Shown: positions 15,228 to 22,822 of the stretch, piece after piece
Numbering within the stretch: the first letter of the stretch is position 1
Layout of the letters: every line of letters begins with the position of its first letter
Origin: an uncultured Oscillospiraceae bacterium
GTDB taxonomy: Bacteria; Bacillota_A; Clostridia; Oscillospirales; Oscillospiraceae
Length of the DNA stretch: 24,428 nucleotides
Reading direction: 5' to 3'
Assembly (NCBI GenBank): GCA_944386965.1
Contig: CALXDE010000018.1
Location: 1-24,428, forward strand
Notes under the pieces: model-generated
What the model saw: the letters and a program-made list of their open reading frames with translations, nothing else
The model's database searches: none
What the model was told of the DNA's origin: nothing
Program-made: the position numbers and the translations under genes

Positions 15228-16157
15228 CTAATTCTTCAGCTTGGGATCTAAGGCATCCCGCAGACCGTCGCCCATCAGGTTCAGCGACAGGATCGCCAGC
15301 ATGATCGCAATGCCCGGGAACACCGTGATGTGCCAGGCCTCGCGCATGTAGGTGCGGGCGTTTGAGAGCATGGCGCCCCATTCGGGTGTCGGCGACTGCA
15401 CGCCAAGGCCCACGAAGGACAGGCTGGCCACCGTCAAAATCGCGTTTGCCACGCCCAGCGTCCCCTGCACGATGATTGGAGCGAGGGAGTTGGGAATCAC
15501 AAATTTGGTGATAATGCGGAAATTATTGGCGCCGATGGCCCTGGCGGCCTCGATGTATTCGTTCTCCTTGACCTGCAGCACCGAGGAACGGAGCACGCGG
15601 GCAAAGGAGGGAACGAAGGAGATTGCCACGGCCACCACTACATTGAACGTGGATGTGCCCAGCGCGGCCACCACCGTCAGCGCCAGCAGCATGGAGGGCA
15701 TGGACAAGAGGATGTCCATAATGCGCATGATGACATTGTCGATCAGACCGCCGAAGTAGCCGGCCACAGCGCCCAGCATCCCGCCGAACACAAGCGCGGC
15801 CCCGATGGAGAGCAGGCTCATAAACAGGGAGTACCGCGCGCCCCACAGCAGGCGCATCAGAATATCACGGCCGAGCTCGTCCGTTCCCAGCAGGTGCTCC
15901 GCGCTGGGCCCCTGGAGACGGTTGACCAGATCCTGTTCCACCACGTGCGTGTCATAGACGGCGTTGTTTGTCGCAAAGTCGATGACCAGCGTCGCAACGG
16001 AGATTACCACCAGCACCATCAGGAAGCACAGGCCGAACATGGCCGTCTTGCTCCGCTTGAAGCGCATCCAAGTCTCCTGGAAGAGGGTGCGCTGCCTGAT
16101 GACCTGATTTTCATAGGGCATGTTCAGCACAGCCTCGGCTTTTCTTTGTTTACTCAT
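15228..16157 (-). CDS. Oligopeptide ABC transporter permease, OppC-like
   Basis: The 309-residue inner-membrane protein starts at ATG 16157 with GAGGAGA eight bases upstream. It has the OppC layout: a cytoplasmic N terminus, a first membrane helix (AMFGLCFLMVLVVISVATLV), an extracytoplasmic loop with the hallmark H-L-L-G-T-D-E-L-G-R-D-I, then five more helices. The coupling EAA loop reads EYIEAARAIGANNFRI. It ends with the usual NLMGDGLRDALDPKLK. It lies 25 nt downstream of the OppB-like gene. Confidence 0.93.
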   Translation of the reverse strand: MSKQRKAEAVLNMPYENQVIRQRTLFQETWMRFKRSKTAMFGLCFLMVLVVISVATLVIDFATNNAVYDTHVVEQDLVNRLQGPSAEHLLGTDELGRDILMRLLWGARYSLFMSLLSIGAALVFGGMLGAVAGYFGGLIDNVIMRIMDILLSMPSMLLALTVVAALGTSTFNVVVAVAISFVPSFARVLRSSVLQVKENEYIEAARAIGANNFRIITKFVIPNSLAPIIVQGTLGVANAILTVASLSFVGLGVQSPTPEWGAMLSNARTYMREAWHITVFPGIAIMLAILSLNLMGDGLRDALDPKLKN

Positions 16158-16182
16158 GATCACATTCTCCTCTCCGTCCGCA

Positions 16183-17133
16183 TCACTTTCCCTTGTACTG
16201 CGCCTTGATCTGTGGGTCCACAAATGCATAGAGCAGGTCCACGCATAGATTGACCAGGGAGAATACAACACAGAGGAAAAGAATCGACCCCATCACCACG
16301 GGGATATCCCGCGACTTGATGGACTCCACGATCAGCCGCCCGATCCCCGGCCAGGAAAAGATCGTCTCCGTCATGATCGAGCCGCCCACCAGCGTTCCGA
16401 ACTGCAGACCCACGGCGGTGATGATCGGGATCATCGCGTTTTTCAGCATGTGCTTCGTGGTCACCTGCATCTCCGAGATTCCCTTGGAGCGGGCGGTGCT
16501 GATGTAGTCCTGCCGAATCACCTCCAGCATGGAGGAGCGGGTCATGCGGGCAATCATGGCCAGGGAATAGGTCGACAGCGCGATGACCGGCAGAATGATG
16601 CTCCGCAGCAGCTCCAACAGGCTCTCGGTGTTCATTCCCGAGGACGGCAGCAGCTTCAGGTTCAGGGAGAACACGATCACCAGCAGCAGTCCCATCCAGA
16701 AAGCCGGCATCGACACGCCGATCAGCGCCCCCACCATGGAGGCGTTATCCAAAAAGCTGTACTGCTTTTTGGCCGACAGGATTCCCACCGGAATGCCCAG
16801 GACCAGCGCCAGCAGGATCGCCCCCACCGCGATCAGCAGGGTGTTGGGGAACCGCTCCAGCACCTGTTCCATCACAGGCACCTGATTCTTGTAGGAGTCG
16901 CCGAAGTCGCCGTGGAGCGCGTCCCACATGTAATTCGCGTACTGTACCAGAATGGGCTTGTCCAGCCCCAGCTCCTCGCGCAGCTGCTCCTGCGCCTCCT
17001 CCGTTGCCTTGTCGCCGAGGATCGTCTGCACCGGGTCGCCTGGCGCCAGGGACAGCACCATGTAGACGAAGAAGGTGACGCCGATCAGCACCGGAATGAT
17101 CATCAGAAGCCGTTTCAATATATATCGCCACAT
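16183..17133 (-). CDS. Oligopeptide ABC transporter permease, OppB-like
   Basis: The 316-residue permease begins MWRYILKRLL, the common OppB start, if ATG 17133 is used. A TTG at 17139 two codons upstream is closer to the AAAGGA ribosome site and is also possible. The features are a first helix followed by LAPGDPV, the GLDKPILVQYANYMWDALHGDFG stretch typical of the family (GLDKPILVQY and GDFGDS), and five further helices. The coupling loop is DYISTARSKGISE. It is the partner of the OppC-like protein. It is separated from iadA by 84 nt, the longest gap before the solute-binding protein, with no clear promoter there. Confidence 0.93.
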   Translation of the reverse strand: MWRYILKRLLMIIPVLIGVTFFVYMVLSLAPGDPVQTILGDKATEEAQEQLREELGLDKPILVQYANYMWDALHGDFGDSYKNQVPVMEQVLERFPNTLLIAVGAILLALVLGIPVGILSAKKQYSFLDNASMVGALIGVSMPAFWMGLLLVIVFSLNLKLLPSSGMNTESLLELLRSIILPVIALSTYSLAMIARMTRSSMLEVIRQDYISTARSKGISEMQVTTKHMLKNAMIPIITAVGLQFGTLVGGSIMTETIFSWPGIGRLIVESIKSRDIPVVMGSILFLCVVFSLVNLCVDLLYAFVDPQIKAQYKGK

Positions 17134-17217
17134 ATCCAATTACGTCCTTTCTCTTTACAAAAGCTCCCATACCGGCCCGCGCGCACGCAAAGGCCGCAGG
17201 TGCCGCGCCCGCCGTGT

Positions 17218-18381
17218 CTACTCAAATCCTCCTTTCAAAAGGGGCCGCTTCTCACTGTATGCCAACTTTCCCCTCGCAAAAACTTTTGAGATCCCCAGCG
17301 CGTCATCCCACACCACCAGGTCCGCGTCGGCTCCCGGTGTGATGACGCCCTTTCTGCCGCTCAGGCCCATGCGGCTGGCCACGTTGCTGGTGATGGTCCG
17401 CAGCGCCAGCTCCATGGGGATCTGCTCATCCCGCACCATGCGGCAAAATTCGTCGTGCACGGTGCTGCAGCGGGAATAGGTCATGCCGATGCACTCCATC
17501 TGCTCGTCGAAGACGGGCTGGCTGCCGTAGCCGTCGCTGCTGACGGTGATCTGCCGGATATCCACGCCCAGATCCAGCGCCTTTTTCACCCAGCGCGCCG
17601 CGCCGCCGTTCTTCGCGGCCTCCTCCGGCGCGTTGGCCGTCAGGTCGAAGTTGCCGCCGTGGCGGCTGTATTGGACCGCGTCCCGGAAGACGCGGTCGTT
17701 GCGCCCGCAGTGGGTCGGGAGGATCTTGCTCACAGGCGCGTCACTCATCTCCGCCGCCTTCAGCAGCGGCGCCACACCCGTGGCCCCCGCTCCCATGTGG
17801 ACAACAGCCAGTCCCGCCTTTCCGCCGACCATGCCGCCGACTCTTGCCTCGGAGAACAGTCTGGCCAGCTCCTCCACGGTGGGTGCGGAGCTGCGGTGGT
17901 CGGAGAGGGCCACCTTGGTTCCGATGACCTTGTCGATCAGGACAATGTCCCGCATCACGCTGCCGGTCATCGTGGGCGAGGGAATGCGATAGGACCCCGT
18001 GAGCATGTAGGCGCTGATCCCCTCCTCCGTCAGGGCCCGGGTCTTGGCCAGGACATTCTCCAGACTGCGGGAAATGCAGTCCGTTCCCAGCAGGGCCAGG
18101 ACCGTCGTCACGCCGCAGCTGACCAGCTCGGATACGCGGCACTCGGGGACCCGGGAACCGGGGCCCTGTTCCCCGCCGCCGCCGGTGACATGCACATGCC
18201 CGTCGATATACCCGGGACCCACCGCCGCGCCATGGAGGTCGATCACCTCCGCCAGGCCGTTGAGCGGACCGATGTCCAGCCCCTTGGCCACGGCGCAGAT
18301 CTTCTCATCACAGATCAGAATATCCCGCGCTCCCAGGTGCTCCGGCGCGTAGACGTCCGCGTTTTTTATGACCTTAATCAT
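17218..18381 (-). CDS. iadA: Isoaspartyl dipeptidase (beta-aspartyl peptidase), IadA
   Basis: The 387-residue metal-dependent amidohydrolase starts at ATG 18381 behind GGGAG. It cleaves beta-linked Asp-X dipeptides, which arise from damaged proteins and from cell-wall turnover. Each metal ligand known in the E. coli enzyme has a counterpart with nearly constant offset: H62 and H64 in GHVHVTGGGGEQG, the carboxylated lysine K156 in GTKVALSDHRSS, H195 in VVHMGAG, H224 in THCGRN and D283 in SSDGYGS. The length fits the family. It is the second gene of the operon, 16 nt after the RpiR-type regulator and ahead of an oligopeptide importer. This placement suggests that imported isoaspartyl dipeptides are its substrate. 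Confidence 0.93.
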   Translation of the reverse strand: MIKVIKNADVYAPEHLGARDILICDEKICAVAKGLDIGPLNGLAEVIDLHGAAVGPGYIDGHVHVTGGGGEQGPGSRVPECRVSELVSCGVTTVLALLGTDCISRSLENVLAKTRALTEEGISAYMLTGSYRIPSPTMTGSVMRDIVLIDKVIGTKVALSDHRSSAPTVEELARLFSEARVGGMVGGKAGLAVVHMGAGATGVAPLLKAAEMSDAPVSKILPTHCGRNDRVFRDAVQYSRHGGNFDLTANAPEEAAKNGGAARWVKKALDLGVDIRQITVSSDGYGSQPVFDEQMECIGMTYSRCSTVHDEFCRMVRDEQIPMELALRTITSNVASRMGLSGRKGVITPGADADLVVWDDALGISKVFARGKLAYSEKRPLLKGGFE

Positions 18382-18397
18382 GTTTCTCCCATCCTCT

Positions 18398-19276
18398 TCA
18401 TCGCTTGTTGTGAAGGAAATAGTCCTCCACGGCATTGATGCCGTTGACAATATCCTCACTCTTTCTCCCCATGGCCGCGGCCACCGCATAGGCCAGAATC
18501 TCCGAAAAATGGAGCGGCACGGACATGGAGTTGAAAAAGTAGGGATTCTGCGCCCTGCACAGGAAGTTGATCCCGCCCTCTGCCACCACCGGCGAATCCT
18601 CTCCGTTGGCAATGGTGATCAGACTGCTGCCGCAGTGGCGGACATAGGCCGCCACGTCGCCGGCGGGCATGTAGTACGGCGGAAATGAAAAGATGATCAC
18701 GCTGTCTGAGGGCTGCAGGCCGGCCAGAAGCATCTGCACGGTGTCGTTGTCCCCCAGGTTCACGCTGCGGCTGGTGATGTGCAGATATGTGAACCGGCTC
18801 GTCAGGTAGTCGGCGGCGATCTTCGACATGTCGTGGCCGAACACCAGGATGCTGGAGGAGTGGGCCAGCAGTTCCGCGCACTGCGCCAGTTGATCCAGCT
18901 GCATCTCCCGAAGCATCTGGTTGTGGTTTTCCGCTATGACAGCGCAATAGCGGAAGATGTCCTCCGCCTTTCGCGGAGCGGAGGACGCCGGCCGCGGTTC
19001 TATAAAAAGGTTCCGCATCATAGCGCGGGTATGATTGCGGAATTGTTCTCTCATGTCGATATAGTTGGCAAACCCGAGGAGCCTGCAGAAGTTGAGGACG
19101 CTGACCTCCGAGACATGGGCATTCTCCGACAGCTCCTTGAGAGACAGATAGCCCACATCCGCCGCGTGGTCCAACAGGTACGTCTGCAGCCTTTTCTGCG
19201 TGCTCGTCAGTTTCCGGTCGAGGCACCGCAGCTGAAAAAGAAAATCAAAATTCAAAGTATTTGCTTTATTTTCCAT
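18398..19276 (-). CDS. RpiR/MurR-family regulator with SIS domain
   Basis: The 292-residue protein has an N-terminal helix-turn-helix of the RpiR type (about 20-85: LTSTQKRLQTYLLDH, then LSLKELSENAHVSEVSVLNFCRLLGF in two parts LSLKELSENAHVS and VLNFCRLLGF) and a C-terminal SIS domain at about 125-260 (SSSILVFGHDMSKIAADYL; SDSVIIFSFPPYY). SIS domains usually bind phosphosugars, including MurNAc-6-P. As first gene of the operon it is probably an autoregulator sensing an intermediate. Start ATG 19276 has no clear ribosome site, and no alternative start is near. The AT-rich region upstream holds its promoter. Confidence 0.9.
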   Translation of the reverse strand: MENKANTLNFDFLFQLRCLDRKLTSTQKRLQTYLLDHAADVGYLSLKELSENAHVSEVSVLNFCRLLGFANYIDMREQFRNHTRAMMRNLFIEPRPASSAPRKAEDIFRYCAVIAENHNQMLREMQLDQLAQCAELLAHSSSILVFGHDMSKIAADYLTSRFTYLHITSRSVNLGDNDTVQMLLAGLQPSDSVIIFSFPPYYMPAGDVAAYVRHCGSSLITIANGEDSPVVAEGGINFLCRAQNPYFFNSMSVPLHFSEILAYAVAAAMGRKSEDIVNGINAVEDYFLHNKR

Positions 19277-19327
19277 AATTACTATTAAACATATGAATAA
19301 GTTTGAGAAATTTTCTTTATAAATGCA

Positions 19328-19356
19328 AGTATATAGGAGGTCGTCTCTGTTGTCAA
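19328..19356 (-). promoter_or_regulatory. Consensus promoter of the iadA-opp operon
   Basis: Read leftward: TTGACA (19356-19351), a 17-bp spacer and TATACT (19333-19328), with a predicted start near 19321, about 45 nt before the RpiR-type gene. Confidence 0.8.
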
Positions 19357-19419
19357 TAATTCACTGTAAATTTTAGAACATCTCGGTAAACTAGACGGGG
19401 AAAGTTCAAAAAAATATAA

Positions 19420-19471
19420 AGTATCTACTTTGATTTTTGAAGCGCTCGTGAATAAAAATAAAGCAGATACT
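19420..19471 (-). promoter_or_regulatory. Long AT-rich inverted repeat between the LysR-type gene and the operon
   Basis: The arm 19420-19438 (starting AGTATCT) matches the reverse complement of 19454-19471 with one mismatch and one bulge, leaving a 15-nt gap. On the minus strand it is followed by TTATATTTTTTT, so it could end LysR-type transcripts. Being 64 nt upstream of the -35 box, it could equally be an operator. Confidence 0.55.
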
Positions 19472-19543
19472 ATAATATTGCGCAGAGAGCCAGCATGTTG
19501 CACAGCCCGATTGGCAGTTCATCGTCCCTTGTCCAAAGGCCGG

Positions 19544-20500
19544 TTATACGATGCGCTCCATATCGATGCGCTCGATCTCGCTGAACTGCTGAAAAATCAG
19601 GTCCAGGAAAAACTTGGAGTAGTGGGACAGGTAGCGGTCCTTCAGGCGGATCAGGGACAGGCTCTGGGTGAGCGGCCGGTTCTTATAGAGGAGCGGGAAA
19701 ATGTTGATATCCGGCGGGATCTCCCGGCGCAGCGTGGCCAAACTCATCTGGGGACAAAAGCAGGCGGCCAGGCGCTGAAAACAGATGGTGGTGGCGATCT
19801 GGGTATAGGTGGTCGTAATGTAGGCATGGGGCGTCACGCGGGCCTCCTCGAAGCAGCGATTGACGCGCCACCCCATCTGGTTGTCGAAGATGCAGAAGGG
19901 CAGGGCGGCAAAGTCCTCCAGACAGGCGCCCGCCAGCGCCTTTTTCTTCAGCGGGCCGGCCTGGCCGCCGTAACAGGACGTCAGCAGGGAGTCCGCCACA
20001 CAGAGGTAGACCCGCTCGTCCATGATCGAATGGCAGACCAGCTTGGGGGAGTCGCCCTCGTTGAGCGTAATGGCAAAGTCGAGGGACCCGTCCAGTACCA
20101 ACGGCTCCAGCTGTGAACCGACAGTGTCCGTGATCCGGAGCGACACATTGGGATAGCGCGCGGTAAAGGCCGGGAGCACCGCGGGCAGACACATACTCAG
20201 CCGCAGGGGGCTGGCGCCAAACCGGAGAACCCCCCGCTCCTGCCGCTCCAGATCCGAGAGGATGTCCCTCAGATTGGTATTCTCCTTGAGGATCGCCTCG
20301 GCAAATCCCAGAACGACCTCGCCGGCGGTGGTCAGAGAGAGCGCCGGCTTTCGATGAAACAGCCGGGCGTGGTAGTAGCGCTCCAGGCGCTGGATGTGGT
20401 TGCTCAGCGTCTGCTGGGAGATAAACAGGCGGTTGGCTGTGCGAGTCATATGCAGGTCCTTGGCGAGTTCCGAAAAGTAGTACAGGCTGATCAGATCCAT
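19544..20500 (-). CDS. LysR-family transcriptional regulator
   Basis: The 318-residue protein has the LysR layout: a winged helix-turn-helix at 1-60 (MDLISLYYFSELAKDLHMT, RLFISQQTLSNHIQRLE), then a periplasmic-binding-like effector domain (RFGASPLRLSMCLPAVLPAF at about 93-112 and onwards). It starts at ATG 20500 with only a weak ribosome site. It is divergent from the RraA-like gene at 20635, the usual arrangement in which a LysR protein controls its neighbour. The 134-bp gap contains TTGAA-N2-TTCAA (20527-20538), compatible with a LysR-type T-N11-A box. The effector is probably a metabolite of the downstream pathway. Confidence 0.9.
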   Translation of the reverse strand: MDLISLYYFSELAKDLHMTRTANRLFISQQTLSNHIQRLERYYHARLFHRKPALSLTTAGEVVLGFAEAILKENTNLRDILSDLERQERGVLRFGASPLRLSMCLPAVLPAFTARYPNVSLRITDTVGSQLEPLVLDGSLDFAITLNEGDSPKLVCHSIMDERVYLCVADSLLTSCYGGQAGPLKKKALAGACLEDFAALPFCIFDNQMGWRVNRCFEEARVTPHAYITTTYTQIATTICFQRLAACFCPQMSLATLRREIPPDINIFPLLYKNRPLTQSLSLIRLKDRYLSHYSKFFLDLIFQQFSEIERIDMERIV

Positions 20501-20526
20501 TTCACACCATCCACAAAATTTTTTTG

Positions 20527-20573
20527 TTGAAAATTCAAAAAAACGCTGTTTGTCTTTTGCTTGGTGCTATATT
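20527..20573 (+). promoter_or_regulatory. Divergent control region, LysR-type box and extended -10
   Basis: TTGAA-N2-TTCAA (20527-20538) is flanked by T- and A-runs. Downstream lies an extended -10, TG-C-TATATT (20565-20573), for the RraA-like gene. No strong -35 box is at the right distance, as expected for an activator-dependent promoter. Confidence 0.45.
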
Positions 20574-20634
20574 ACTATAAAGCCAGAGTGAACACAAGAA
20601 AAATTTATACAGAATCTACGAAGGAGGAGAGCAC

Positions 20635-21336
20635 ATGTCTGTGGGAAAACGGATCTATCTGAGGCGGGAGCTGCCGGATGCCGGGATCATGGAACAGTTC
20701 AAGACCATTCCGGCCTCCAACACCGCCGATGTGATGGGCCGCAGCTGCGCGATGAACCCGCGGATTCATCTGGTGAGCCAGCCCAAAGCGCAGATGATGG
20801 TCGGGCCGGCCTACACGGTGAAATGCCGGGCGGGAGACAACCTGGCCCTCCACGCGGCCCTGAACTTCTGCAGCGAGGGCGACGTATTGGTGGTTTCCAA
20901 TGAGGAGGACGGGACCCGCGCCCTGATCGGCGAGGTGATGATGGCCTACCTCCGCTATGTCAAAAAGGTGGCCGGCATTGTCCTGGACGGCCCCATCCGG
21001 GACATTGACGAAATCGGCAAATGGGATTTCCCCGTCTACTGCACCGGTACAACACCGGGCGGCCCCTACAAGGAGGGGCCGGGCGAGGTCAACGTGCCCA
21101 TCGCCTGCGGCGGTGTCAGCGTCAACCCCGGGGACATCATCCTGGCAGACCCGGACGGCGTGATCTGCATTCCCCGCAGGGATGCCGCCACGATTCTGGA
21201 GGACGCCAGGCAGTTCCAGGCGACCGACGAGGCGAAGCTGGAAAAGACCAGAGCGGGGACCATTGACCGCAGCTGGGTGGACCGGGCGCTGGCGGAAAAG
21301 GGCTTTGAGATCATCGACGACCTGTACCGCCCCTGA
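20635..21336 (+). CDS. RraA-family protein, HMG/CHA aldolase or oxaloacetate decarboxylase-like
   Basis: The 233-residue protein starts at ATG 20635 behind GGAGGA. It has the RraA fold signatures: VGPAYTVKCRAGDNLALHAAL at 56-76 (seen as GPAYTVKCRAGDN and LALHAAL), GDVLVVSN at 82-89, AGIVLDGPIRDIDEI at 113-127 with the substrate and metal pair R122/D123, and NVPIACGGVSVNPGDII at 153-169. Catalytic members are 4-hydroxy-4-methyl-2-oxoglutarate aldolases that also decarboxylate oxaloacetate to pyruvate; the RNase E-inhibitor members lack parts of this site. The R-D pair and catabolic surroundings favour the enzyme. It leads a unit with an amidohydrolase. Confidence 0.88.
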   Translation: MSVGKRIYLRRELPDAGIMEQFKTIPASNTADVMGRSCAMNPRIHLVSQPKAQMMVGPAYTVKCRAGDNLALHAALNFCSEGDVLVVSNEEDGTRALIGEVMMAYLRYVKKVAGIVLDGPIRDIDEIGKWDFPVYCTGTTPGGPYKEGPGEVNVPIACGGVSVNPGDIILADPDGVICIPRRDAATILEDARQFQATDEAKLEKTRAGTIDRSWVDRALAEKGFEIIDDLYRP

Positions 21337-21464
21337 CCGCCCCTGACGCGGCGGCCCCGCACCCGGCATATCCCCCTCGGAAATGGGCGAAAATCGTCAA
21401 AACTAGAGGATTGCGGCGAAGAAACCGTCTGCCGCAACCGGCCTTGTCTGTTTGGGAGGAAACC

Positions 21465-22619
21465 ATGGGAAAGGAACGATACGACTATTTGATCAAGGGC
21501 GGGCGTCTGCTGGGCGCCCGGGACGGAAAGGAGGGCATTCGGGATGTGGCCGTCACCGGCAGGCGCATCGCCCGGATCGGGACGATTCCCGAGACGGATG
21601 CCCGCATGACCATCAACGCCGCCGGCTGCGTTGTAACGCCGGGACTCATCGATTTCCACGCGCACCTGAGCCCCTTCAGCGAAATCGGCGTCTATCCGGA
21701 GCCGGCCTGCTTCCCCTCCGGCGTCACCACCGCGGTGGATGCGGGCAGCGCCGGCGCCAGCAACTATCCCATCCTGCGCACCAGGGCATACAGCACCCAC
21801 GTCAACGTGTACGCGTTTTTGAACGTCTGCTCCACCGGCCTTGCCACCAGAAGCTTTTTGGAGAACCTGGAGCCCGGCCGCTTCAACCGCGGCCGGATTC
21901 GAGAGCTGTTTCGGCAATACGGAAGGACGGAGCTGCTGGGCCTCAAGGTCCGGCAGAGCCAGGAAATTGTCGGGGAGCTGGGCCTGGAGCCGATGAAGGC
22001 GGCCCTGGAGCTGGCCGGGGAGCTGGATGTGCCCCTGATGGTCCACATCACCAATCCCCCCTGCCCGCTGGACGAGCTGATCGACCTGCTGCGGCCGGGA
22101 GACATCGTGACGCACGCCTATCAGGACTCCCACAGCACCATCCTTGGTCCGGACGGCAGGGTTTCCGCGGCTGTCCGCGCCGCGCGGGAGCGGGGCGTCC
22201 TCTTTGACGTCGCCAACGCCAACGCCCACTTCAGCTTTCGGGTCGCCCGGGCTGCCATCGCCGAGGGCTTCCTGCCCGACACGATCAGCACCGACCTGAC
22301 GAATATGGGACTCTTCCGCCGCCCCAACGCCTACAATCTGCTGCACATCATGTCGAAATATCTGAACATGGGCTTGACGCTGGAGCAGATCATCGAGCGC
22401 ACGACCCAAATCCCCGCCCGCATCATCGGCCGCCCCGAGCTGGGATTTCTGGCGGAGGACGGCGTCGCGGACATCGCGGTATTCCGGCAGGAGGACCGCG
22501 AGATCGAATATGGCACCGGCCGCGGCGCCACGGCGGAAATTCTCAAAGGCACAACCATGCTCCGCACCATGCTGACCATGCGCGAGGGCGCCCTGGTCTA
22601 CCGGGACCAGGCATTCTGA
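21465..22619 (+). CDS. Dihydroorotase-like amidohydrolase (amidohydrolase/deacetylase family)
   Basis: The 384-residue enzyme starts at ATG 21465 behind GGGAGGAAACC; the frame is open further upstream without a ribosome site. The complete binuclear metal site of amidohydrolases is present: H65 and H67 in DFHAHLSP, the bridging lysine K161 in LLGLKVRQS, H194 in LMVHITNPP, H217 in VTHAYQD and D277 in TISTDLTN. The motifs VDAGSAGASNY and GDIVTHAYQD fit the group annotated as provisional dihydroorotase or amidohydrolase/deacetylase, whose substrates are largely unknown N-acyl or cyclic amide compounds. It lies 128 nt after the RraA-like gene. The gap contains a 7-bp stem (TTGCGGC/GCCGCAA, 21411-21437) and no clear promoter. 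Confidence 0.88.
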   Translation: MGKERYDYLIKGGRLLGARDGKEGIRDVAVTGRRIARIGTIPETDARMTINAAGCVVTPGLIDFHAHLSPFSEIGVYPEPACFPSGVTTAVDAGSAGASNYPILRTRAYSTHVNVYAFLNVCSTGLATRSFLENLEPGRFNRGRIRELFRQYGRTELLGLKVRQSQEIVGELGLEPMKAALELAGELDVPLMVHITNPPCPLDELIDLLRPGDIVTHAYQDSHSTILGPDGRVSAAVRAARERGVLFDVANANAHFSFRVARAAIAEGFLPDTISTDLTNMGLFRRPNAYNLLHIMSKYLNMGLTLEQIIERTTQIPARIIGRPELGFLAEDGVADIAVFRQEDREIEYGTGRGATAEILKGTTMLRTMLTMREGALVYRDQAF

Positions 22620-22654
22620 ACAGACTTTTGACGATTTGTGGAAGGAGAGAGATT

Positions 22655-22819
22655 ATGGAGTTTTTGGAAATTATCGGCAGCATGACCGGCCCGCAGATTG
22701 CGAACGTCTTCTGCCTTGCGGTTTTGTGCATCGGCCTGCTGATGGGCAAGTGGCCGCTGGGGGTTGTAGGTATGACCTCCTGCGTCCTGCTGGTCCTGAC
22801 CGGCGTTATGACGGTATGA
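22655..22819 (+). pseudogene. Truncated SLC13-like (dicarboxylate/divalent anion) transporter, N-terminal fragment
   Basis: ATG 22655 follows AAGGAGAGAG and opens a 54-residue frame with two hydrophobic segments: IANVFCLAVLCIGLLMG and PLGVVGMTSCVLLVLTGVM. The G-K-W-P-L-G-V-V-G-M-T pattern resembles the first helices of SLC13-type permeases, normally over 400 residues long. The frame stops at TGA 22817, directly where sequence of another gene family begins. No later frame continues the transporter. The family call rests on a short piece and is moderate. Confidence 0.65.
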
Positions 22820-22822
22820 CGG
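22807..22822 (+). repeat. Tandem 8-bp repeat at the fusion junction
   Basis: TATGACGG occurs twice with no gap (22807-22814 and 22815-22822). The first copy belongs to the transporter frame, the second to the dehydrogenase frame, so the join falls within or between them. Confidence 0.75.

Noticed and set aside
21066..22409. A 447-codon minus-strand frame opposite the RraA-like and amidohydrolase genes
   Set aside because: It is the shadow of two genes with complete active-site motifs and has no ribosome site or recognisable domain.
22816..22819. ATGA overlap as a translational coupling site between the transporter and dehydrogenase
   Set aside because: The ATG in this overlap opens a frame that matches neither the transporter nor the dehydrogenase.
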